64,000 bases of DNA from a virus. The position numbers and the translations under genes were made by a program. The number at the start of each line of letters is the position of its first letter. The stretch's first letter is position 1. The notes under the pieces were generated by a model, which saw only the letters and a program-made list of their open reading frames with translations, was not told the origin of the DNA and ran no database searches. Where the stretch lies: positions 1 to 64,000 of IMG/VR virus record IMGVR_UViG_3300032116_000104. One strand, given 5' to 3'. Of this stretch, positions 57,624 to 64,000 are shown in pieces.

Positions 57624-59047
57624 CAACTCAAATAACTATTCCTGATTCAGTTTATGATGGCACTCTTCCGACAATGCAGACACGTGTTACAGGTAGGGCG
57701 GTTTTTGAGAATCTCGGTGGAGCAGGAAGATGGATTGCCGTTAATTACAAAGGACAAAAAAAATATTTCAGAGGCACTGGCGAAACAATTCTCAGAGACT
57801 TTCTGATAACTGACGGTAATAGTAATGGTTCCAATTTAGCGGGATACGACATACGCTTTCCAATATTCAGGCAACTAATTCAAAACAATGGAACATGGGC
57901 GATGTCAGTCACGAGGTTTATACCATCATTTGCTGGTGGAAGCACTGAAAAAAATAATACAAAATTGGTCAGCGCTGGCCCCAATCCAAGAATAACAATG
58001 CTAATTCTTGATAGCGCACCTTTGTCTAGAAGTTACAGTTTTGTGTACAGGGGAAGGACAATAACTGGAAATACAAACAGCCTGAGTGCGGTTACAACTA
58101 ACTATCAATTTAGGGCTCCGACAGTTTCAGTACCTTCTTCTGCAGCGAATGCGCGGATGTTTGAGATGGGCGACCTGCAAAGACTCGCACAAGCCGCGCG
58201 AGCAGCAGAAGCGGCTAACTCAAACGGTCGTTCCTCCTCTTCATCAAGAACGTCTAGGCGACCAGGTGCGCCAGCAGTAGCACCTCCTGCGAGATTCACT
58301 CCAAGACCACAGCCAGCACCTATTACTGTTGACTTTGGTCCAGGACTGCAGTTTGGACCGTCTCCGTCGGAATTGGCGAATAAGCCATACCTTATGCAGA
58401 GATTTGTCATTACTGGTGCTGACGGCAATCCTCAACAGGTTACTCGCAGATTTCTCCTCAAAATTATTCCCAACTCCTTCCAGTACAGCAATGTCAATGC
58501 TGCGTGGAACGAAGTTGATAGGCCAGGAAACTTTGCTATTACTGACTGGGCAAAATACAATCTATTAAAAGTTTCTTTCAAGTTCCTTATTGCCGCCGAT
58601 GTATCACCAGACAGGTTGATAGACGATTCCCCTTCAAGTATTCCTCGTGATGGATTGCTCTCAAGCATTGAACCAGAACTAAGAGAAATCAGGGCAATTG
58701 CTGGAGCGCCGCATCCAGTTTCACTGATTAATTTTCAGTCGTATCTTACCAATACAATGCGGTTTCCATTCATTGAGGATAAGTCTGGAGCAAAGTTTGT
58801 TATCGCAGACATGAGCGTAACAACATCAAGATTCTTGCCAAGCGGCATAATGGATGCAAGCGCTGCTGAAGTATCAATGACGCTAACTGAGTTTGTTGAG
58901 CCAGTCACTCAATTGGCAAAACTGCCACCCATTCAGTCACAACAGAGACCACCGAGTACTTCAACAAACAGACCACCAGCAGCCAATAATCGCGGTCTAT
59001 ATAGCGATTCGTGGACAATACCTATCCCCAGGACACAGCAGCCGTAA
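57620..59047 (+). CDS. Baseplate/tail-hub proximal protein
   Basis: It starts at GTG 57620 and overlaps the tape measure stop (GTGA); 475 aa. The N-terminal half is beta-rich, followed by a Ser/Arg/Pro-rich linker (about residues 190-235) and a second beta domain (FLLKIIPNSFQYSNVNAAWNEVD, YNLLKVSFKFLIAADVS) that resembles tube-initiator or CIS-tube-like proteins that join the tube to the hub. It ends in a Pro/Thr-rich tail. The call rests mostly on position between tape measure and hub. Confidence 0.6.
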   Translation: MTTQITIPDSVYDGTLPTMQTRVTGRAVFENLGGAGRWIAVNYKGQKKYFRGTGETILRDFLITDGNSNGSNLAGYDIRFPIFRQLIQNNGTWAMSVTRFIPSFAGGSTEKNNTKLVSAGPNPRITMLILDSAPLSRSYSFVYRGRTITGNTNSLSAVTTNYQFRAPTVSVPSSAANARMFEMGDLQRLAQAARAAEAANSNGRSSSSSRTSRRPGAPAVAPPARFTPRPQPAPITVDFGPGLQFGPSPSELANKPYLMQRFVITGADGNPQQVTRRFLLKIIPNSFQYSNVNAAWNEVDRPGNFAITDWAKYNLLKVSFKFLIAADVSPDRLIDDSPSSIPRDGLLSSIEPELREIRAIAGAPHPVSLINFQSYLTNTMRFPFIEDKSGAKFVIADMSVTTSRFLPSGIMDASAAEVSMTLTEFVEPVTQLAKLPPIQSQQRPPSTSTNRPPAANNRGLYSDSWTIPIPRTQQP

Positions 59048-59053
59048 TCAGCC

Positions 59054-60601
59054 ATGCTTGATAAGAACTCAATTCAAATTGCCTCTCTATCAACACGGCA
59101 AGTTCAGGAAATAGCAGAGGCAATTACATCTCTTGATGTCAATTACTCCATTGATGAGGCCAGTCAAATCTCTTTTCAGGTCATTGACCCCCAGTTCAAG
59201 ATGGCGGAAAACGGTTACTTCACCGTTGGTAGAGAAGTCATTTTTACAGCATCAACCGTCTCGCCGTTTCTCGTGAATAGTTTTGGCAAATTTATTAGCA
59301 ACTATGCAGATGGTGGAGAATTCGCAAGAGCAAGCCTTTTTTACGAAATGGCATCTGTGACTGTTGGCCAGAATGGAAGCAATTCACCGACTTGGACCAT
59401 CAAGGCTCGTCCCAAGGCTGTTCAGCAGATGAAGAGAGACAGAGAACCAAAAAATATCAAAGGTTCTGGAAGTGAATTTGTTCAGAATGCTGCCAGAAGG
59501 TACGGGCTTTTTCCAGTTACACAAAACACCAACAAGAGTTACAAAATCAATAGCGCCAATGGCTCACAGCAGGCAACCTCTACATGGGACGCAATGAAGA
59601 GCATTGCTGACGAAGCAGAATTTGTGCTCTTTGAGGCAGATGGAGTTCTTTATTTTGGGCAGGAAAAATGGCTTTTGAACAAATGGGGCACACACGCCAG
59701 TGGAGGAAATCAAATTTTTGACGCGAGGGGAAGGGCGGTTCTGGATAAAAACGGTAATCCTAAATTCAGGCCATACAAGCGCTTTATCCCAATGTCTTGG
59801 CCGCCTGGCTCATCCACTATGACCGAAGATTTCAGACTTATTGAAATACCCAGCATCACTCAGTCAGACAATGACGCCTATATTGCTGATGGTTCTTTCA
59901 ACTGCGAAAGGATGAATGGCACGAGAATGCGTCCTGGCATGACAGTGAAATTCATTAACATTCCGAACTTTGCTGGAGAATATCTTGTCACACAGGTTTC
60001 CTATCGCGAGCAGTCCACGGACCCAGTATCGGTGTCTTTTAGAACTCCAACAAAACTTAAAGATGAAAAAATAAAAGACATTGCTATCGGCACGGTTGTA
60101 GACAACATATATAAAATCTATAGAGGAACTGAGAGAGATAGGGCAGTTCCTGTTGCTGCCGCCAACGTAGGAACAGTAAGACCTGTTTACAGGCAGTCAC
60201 CGACGCCGACCGCCGCCCGACCAATGGTTTACCCAGCGCCCAACTTTGATGAATCGTTCATCATTGAGGCTGGAAACATCTCTCTATGGGATAGACCTAT
60301 CTATGTTGAAAATAGAAGAGCCGTTACAACGCGACCATTTATCCATGTAGATTCTGGAGATTATGTTGTTCTGGAGAGGGTTTGGTGCCAGAGTGGCTCA
60401 CCAGCACTTCTTTCAGAAGCAGCAGCAATCACCAAATACGGGATTGATGACCAGCACCTAGGCAAATTTTCCGACGAAAGCGCAGCAAGGTCATGGGTTG
60501 AGCAACTTCTTCAGTTGGCCCCCATCGTGATACAGAAGAAGTTTCCCACCTCATATCGGAGCATTCTTGCTGGGGTTGTCCCAGTGGGATACGGTTGCTG
60601 A
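59054..60601 (+). CDS. Tail hub protein (XkdQ / gpD-like)
   Basis: The protein is 515 aa. The N-terminal SLDVNYSIDEASQISFQVIDP and ARRYGLFPV segments, the DAMKSIADEAEFVLFEADGVLYFG region and the RMRPGMTVKFINIPNFAGEYLVTQVSYRE strand set are typical of the phage late control D / XkdQ hub family. It forms the trimer at the centre of the baseplate that holds the spike. The C-terminal ~150 residues are an added domain. The next gene is the spike/OB protein. Confidence 0.8.
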   Translation: MLDKNSIQIASLSTRQVQEIAEAITSLDVNYSIDEASQISFQVIDPQFKMAENGYFTVGREVIFTASTVSPFLVNSFGKFISNYADGGEFARASLFYEMASVTVGQNGSNSPTWTIKARPKAVQQMKRDREPKNIKGSGSEFVQNAARRYGLFPVTQNTNKSYKINSANGSQQATSTWDAMKSIADEAEFVLFEADGVLYFGQEKWLLNKWGTHASGGNQIFDARGRAVLDKNGNPKFRPYKRFIPMSWPPGSSTMTEDFRLIEIPSITQSDNDAYIADGSFNCERMNGTRMRPGMTVKFINIPNFAGEYLVTQVSYREQSTDPVSVSFRTPTKLKDEKIKDIAIGTVVDNIYKIYRGTERDRAVPVAAANVGTVRPVYRQSPTPTAARPMVYPAPNFDESFIIEAGNISLWDRPIYVENRRAVTTRPFIHVDSGDYVVLERVWCQSGSPALLSEAAAITKYGIDDQHLGKFSDESAARSWVEQLLQLAPIVIQKKFPTSYRSILAGVVPVGYGC

Positions 60602-60602
60602 C

Positions 60603-61190
60603 ATGACCAAGTTTGTTAACAGGGAAAAGGCCTCATCTCACCCGCTTGCTCCAGGGGGTCTCTACGTTGGCGTTGTCAAGTCCATGCTCTCGGATGGAAG
60701 GGTCAATGTCTTTGTCCCACGACTCAACTCTCATTATGGTCCACTGAGAATTGCTGGACAATCAGCAATAACCCGTATTGAACCAGAGCAGCAGGTGGTG
60801 TTGGCATTTATGAACTCTGGAACATCAGAGATAATTGTCATTGCAGACTTGGACATAAATCCAAAAATCATAAAATCAACACTTGACGAAGATGATACGC
60901 CTGTTGAGATTTATCGCCATCCGATTCAGGGCAACTCGGCAACCAAGTTGTGCTTATTGCTAGAGAATGAAACTATAGGCAAGTTGTACGAAGAACTGGT
61001 CATTCTGATTGTCGGCGGAACGCCATACGTCAAGCGAATGCAATATGATGAAGAAACTACAATATCAGTTCACGGTAGATTGACTTTTGATGCCGTGCTA
61101 AGTGATGGTCATGTCGTTGTTTCCTGCGAGGCAAACAATGCGGGTACTTACCCATATTCCCTAACTACCACAAGGCTTATCTCGCTGTAG
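60603..61190 (+). CDS. Baseplate spike-type OB-fold protein (gpV/gp5-like)
   Basis: I choose ATG 60603 (MTKFVNREKAS), just after the hub stop, giving 195 aa. Residues about 10-80 (GGLYVGVVKSMLSDGRVNVFVPRLN; GQSAITRIEPEQQVVLAFMNSG) form the OB-fold found in gpV/gp5 spikes and in Mu gp45-like proteins. The C-terminal half is a different beta domain without the usual spike helix repeats. Confidence 0.75.
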   Translation: MTKFVNREKASSHPLAPGGLYVGVVKSMLSDGRVNVFVPRLNSHYGPLRIAGQSAITRIEPEQQVVLAFMNSGTSEIIVIADLDINPKIIKSTLDEDDTPVEIYRHPIQGNSATKLCLLLENETIGKLYEELVILIVGGTPYVKRMQYDEETTISVHGRLTFDAVLSDGHVVVSCEANNAGTYPYSLTTTRLISL

Positions 61191-61215
61191 GTCAATGATG
61201 TGGGAGAATGTTTAG

Positions 61216-61533
61216 ATGGACACCATAAAGTTTCCGATTTCTTTTGATTCCACTGGTTTCAATAAACTTGAAGAAGGAACATACGATTATTACAGACAAC
61301 TATTGACAATTGCCCTGCTCACTGAGCCTGGGGACAATCCTTTGACCCCAGACTTTGGTGTTGCCGACCCTGCATTCAATGGCCTTGACGGCGGGTTGTT
61401 TATCTACAATGCTGCAAGATTTGTTCCAGAAGTCAATGTTAGGGACGTATCCTCAAGTGTTAACGAAAAGACTGGCAAATACTCTGTAAAATTCACTTTT
61501 GACATACGAGAGGTCGCAGACGATGCCAATTGA
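61216..61533 (+). CDS. Baseplate wedge protein (gp25/gpW-like)
   Basis: The protein is 105 aa. The gp25-like pattern is visible: IKFPISFDSTG, YRQLLTIALLTEPGDNPLTPDFGV (the L-L-x-T-x-P-G-[ED]-x4-P-x-[FY]-G motif) and RFVPEVNVRDVSS, with a final VKFTFDIRE strand. It connects the baseplate to the first sheath ring. Overlaps the next gene. Confidence 0.88.
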   Translation: MDTIKFPISFDSTGFNKLEEGTYDYYRQLLTIALLTEPGDNPLTPDFGVADPAFNGLDGGLFIYNAARFVPEVNVRDVSSSVNEKTGKYSVKFTFDIREVADDAN

Positions 61534-62722
61534 TTATTCTGACTACATTGACCTCACGGTCTTTAATGAGGCTCCATCGGATATTTATCTAGAATCCCTT
61601 GAGTATGCCCGTCTGTTGATGCCAGAACTGACTATTCGTCAGGGCACGCCAGAGGATGCAATTCTTCAGGCATGTGCATATATTGGCTCTGCGAACCTGA
61701 GTGCCATCAATTCATTGCCCAACAGACTGATGAGTGGTGTTCTCAATCTTCTTGGCGTACCAAGAAATGAAGGGGAATTCCCACTCATTGAGGTTGAATT
61801 CACTGCCGCCACTCACGATGGAGCAGTTATTGAGGCTGGAACTCTCTTGAGATACGACTTTAACCTTTTGGAGCCGCCAATAACCGTATATTTTGAGACT
61901 ACGGAAGAGTTGCAGATTGCAGCAATAACAAATACTGGCAATACCCCCCTTCCGACTGGAATAGTTGAGGCAAGGGGTACAGAGGCTCTTGTTCTTCTTC
62001 CAGTAGATAACGGTTCTCTTCTTGCCATTGAATCTACTAATGCTGACATTTATACGGCCACTATTGACTCAACAACAGAACAGGGAATTGAGCCAGAATC
62101 TGATGACGAGTATCTGAACCGTGCATCAACGTACATAGGCTCTTTGTCTTCATCGTTTGGTAAGGCTTCACAGATTGAGGCGTTTATTCTGTCCACGTTT
62201 CCAGCAGTCAGTAGGGTAAAGGTTTATGACCTGACAGACCATACTGGTGGCCTTGACTTTGCCGACGCTGCCGAACCTGGACATATCACCATCTTCGTTT
62301 ATGGCCGTGGAGCAACTTTGTCTTCCGCAGTCAAGTACGAGATTCTTACAGAAGTTGCCGATAGGGCAATCGCTGGCTTAACTATTGGTGTTCTTGATGT
62401 CGTGCTAGCAGATTTGGACGCCACCATTGATGCCGTCTATGACCCAGCATTTGACCCGCTCATTGTTGAAGAAAATATCAAGGAAGCGGTTGATGTTGCA
62501 GTTAATGCTTCTTCATATTCCTTCACTGACAAACTGCGCAGAAACTCCCTCATTCCAGTAATTAGTGACGTACCTGGAGTGCTATTTGTCTCGTCAATTA
62601 CGCTGAGTAATAACGATGCTAACTCCACAATAGTCAGCGGTGAAGCGGAGTTTGCACAGAAAGGCACTCTTCCAGAAATTGCATCTGTAAACATAACGGT
62701 CAACCTAACTGTCAATCAGTAG
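61523..62722 (+). CDS. Baseplate J-like wedge protein
   Basis: ATG 61523 is chosen (GAGAGG upstream; overlaps the gp25 gene); 399 aa. The N-terminal LLMPELTIRQGTPEDAILQACAYIGSANLSAINSLPN, the central ESDDEYLNRASTYIGSLSSSFGKASQIEAFILS and the FPAVSRVKVYDLTD segment are hallmarks of gpJ/gp47-type baseplate proteins. It forms the wedge arms with the gpI-like protein. Confidence 0.92.
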   Translation: MPIDYSDYIDLTVFNEAPSDIYLESLEYARLLMPELTIRQGTPEDAILQACAYIGSANLSAINSLPNRLMSGVLNLLGVPRNEGEFPLIEVEFTAATHDGAVIEAGTLLRYDFNLLEPPITVYFETTEELQIAAITNTGNTPLPTGIVEARGTEALVLLPVDNGSLLAIESTNADIYTATIDSTTEQGIEPESDDEYLNRASTYIGSLSSSFGKASQIEAFILSTFPAVSRVKVYDLTDHTGGLDFADAAEPGHITIFVYGRGATLSSAVKYEILTEVADRAIAGLTIGVLDVVLADLDATIDAVYDPAFDPLIVEENIKEAVDVAVNASSYSFTDKLRRNSLIPVISDVPGVLFVSSITLSNNDANSTIVSGEAEFAQKGTLPEIASVNITVNLTVNQ

Positions 62723-62724
62723 CC

Positions 62725-63912
62725 ATGGCCAGGACGCTCCAGAGACTCACAGAGCGACAGGCTCTCTACAACGTCAATATTATTGGCGCGCCTTTGCCTA
62801 TTGCTGACTACAATCTTTCAACTTATTGGACAGTTACCAACGGCACCGCATCGCTCATCAATGATGACTTCTTTGTAAGTAATAGATATGTGATGAAGAT
62901 TATTCCTTCATCCTCTGCGCCAGTAACTATTAGTACGAATGCAACAAACGGAATCCTGGAGGGAGATAGCGGACTCAACATTGTCTTTACGTCTGTCTTT
63001 AAGTTTGGAGTCAATGCTGCACAGACAGAAACGAAAATATACAAAAACTCAGAGATAGTTGCTGGGGAGACAAAAGCACACAATGCATCCGTCTGGAGTG
63101 TTGTTCGCTCCAACAGAATGACCTATCAATACTCAGTTGGGACAACGGTTACAGCCAAGGTTGAAGTTTCAAATCATGGCTCTCAACCGATTTACATGAC
63201 GATGCCAGCCGTGGTAAATGACGACGCATTCATCAATGCTCCAGCGGTTCTGGCATCAAAGGTTTATATGCCTGACTTTTACTGGCAGTTTGATGGTCAG
63301 TCCGTCAGCCCAACTTACCCTCTCTTCAGGTTTGTGGATATCTGTACATGGCCGATTTCAGAGGCTGCACAGATGTATGCCAACTGGTTTGAGTATGAAA
63401 CTGGTGAACTGCCATACAACACTTCTCGTGATGATTTGAGAACAAGAAGCGCCCTTCTTCATCCAGACAACTTCTATCTCGCTTATAGAAACTGGATATG
63501 GCAATTCATCGGCTCTCCATTTTTAAGAAACGTCTATGACCCAGCAGATAACGCGGCTTACATTGCTGACGAAGAGGAGTACGCCAGGTGGCAGGCCAGA
63601 ACTGCACACTTCGGGCATGGGGCTGGTAGCAGGAAAGCCATCAGGGAAGCAGCGGAATTCGTTTTGTCTGGAACTAAAACTGTTGTTATTACACCCAAAT
63701 TTAGCGGAGACCCTTTTCAGATTTCCGTCAAGACTCTGGTATCTGAAACACCAGACGTTGCTATGGATGGTGATGTAAGCGCAGCCGTCCTGGCTGCCGT
63801 TGAGTCAGCGAGACCAGTAGGTTTCAAGATTGTTCATGAAGCAGTTGATGAAATCATCTTCACGCTTGACGATATTGAGCAGGGACTGCTTGACGTTGGA
63901 CAACTTGGATAA
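62725..63912 (+). CDS. Tail protein I-like baseplate protein with N-terminal jelly-roll-like domain
   Basis: The protein is 395 aa. The first ~160 residues are beta-rich and look like an added carbohydrate-binding or jelly-roll domain. The second half (WPISEAAQMYANWFEYETGE, LLHPDNFYLAYRNWIWQF, IREAAEFVLSGTKTVVITP) follows the gpI pattern: short helices with aromatic residues, then a late beta domain. gpI normally follows gpJ and links baseplate arms to fibres, in agreement with gene order. Confidence 0.7.
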   Translation: MARTLQRLTERQALYNVNIIGAPLPIADYNLSTYWTVTNGTASLINDDFFVSNRYVMKIIPSSSAPVTISTNATNGILEGDSGLNIVFTSVFKFGVNAAQTETKIYKNSEIVAGETKAHNASVWSVVRSNRMTYQYSVGTTVTAKVEVSNHGSQPIYMTMPAVVNDDAFINAPAVLASKVYMPDFYWQFDGQSVSPTYPLFRFVDICTWPISEAAQMYANWFEYETGELPYNTSRDDLRTRSALLHPDNFYLAYRNWIWQFIGSPFLRNVYDPADNAAYIADEEEYARWQARTAHFGHGAGSRKAIREAAEFVLSGTKTVVITPKFSGDPFQISVKTLVSETPDVAMDGDVSAAVLAAVESARPVGFKIVHEAVDEIIFTLDDIEQGLLDVGQLG

Positions 63913-63943
63913 TTGCCTTCTATAAGACGGAGACACAATCGTC

Positions 63944-63949
63944 TATAAT
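63944..63949 (+). promoter_or_regulatory. Possible -10 box before the last gene
   Basis: TATAAT (63944-63949) lies 22 nt before the ATG at 63972. An imperfect inverted repeat, TATAaGACG (63921-63929) with CGTCTATA (63940-63947), overlaps it. No good -35 box is seen at 16-18 nt. It may be a promoter for the fibre region that follows. Confidence 0.35.
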
Positions 63950-63971
63950 CAAATAAAACCTTGGAGAAAAG

Positions 63972-64000
63972 ATGATTGCTGGCATCTACAACATGCTGAT
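63972..64000 (+). CDS. Start of a new gene, cut by the window end
   Basis: Only MIAGIYNML and part of the next codon are visible, after a GGAG ribosome-binding site 6 nt upstream. By position it is likely to be a tail fibre or another baseplate-associated gene. No family can be assigned. Confidence 0.55.

Noticed and set aside
1-64000. Integrated prophage signs (integrase, att sites)
   Set aside because: No integrase, excisionase or flanking direct repeats with a host gene were found in the window. The region looks like part of a virulent or unknown-lifestyle phage genome.

Overview
This window is one continuous stretch of a large tailed double-stranded DNA phage with a contractile tail (myovirus morphology). 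It encodes an HK97-fold capsid, an HK97-type portal, a tail sheath, tube and tape measure, and gp25, gpJ-like and gpI-like baseplate proteins. The host is most likely an actinobacterium. This is inferred from a histone-H1-like lysine/alanine/proline-rich protein, an adenosylcobalamin-dependent ribonucleotide reductase, actinophage-style structural families, and a divergent promoter pair that predicts leaderless mRNAs. I saw no integrase, lysis cassette or DNA polymerase; they may lie outside the window.

Layout. Positions 1-9 kb hold an accessory/nucleotide-metabolism region: small coiled-coil genes, six tRNA genes (all with a U at the wobble position), dCMP deaminase, a predicted lipoprotein metallophosphoesterase, a GNAT-like protein, a PD-(D/E)XK-like protein, a cluster of small DNA-binding regulators, the H1-like protein and class II ribonucleotide reductase. 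From about 40.4 kb leftward to 8.9 kb, on the minus strand, runs the head operon: small membrane protein, portal, a 2429-aa protein with an N-terminal prohead protease, an acidic scaffold-like protein, several very large modular proteins, the major capsid protein, a 2-oxoglutarate hydroxylase-like gene and small genes. From 40.5 kb rightward, on the plus strand, runs terminase large subunit, then recombination genes (Rad52-like annealing protein, Cas4/RecB-like nuclease, HNH, RuvC-like), a ParB / PAPS-reductase-like / ParB triad, and the connector, sheath, tube, chaperone (with a probable -1 frameshift), tape measure and baseplate genes.

The most unusual part is the head operon. Between protease and capsid there are giant proteins carrying effector-like domains: a zeta-toxin-type P-loop kinase, an ADP-ribosyltransferase-like segment, a HipA/PI-kinase-like domain with a degenerate partner next door, and a HEFGH zincin. 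They share modules: an EF-hand-like DGDGDG segment, a CPxG...FTD...C Cys pair, and HTH-like repeats. Above all, they share a short recurring peptide close to G-[LM]-R-S-S-T, found 13 times in the protease fusion, several times in three other head proteins and twice in the tape measure. I propose that this peptide marks processing sites for the fused prohead protease, turning polyproteins into many virion or ejected proteins. This is an inference from the sequence and has not been shown.
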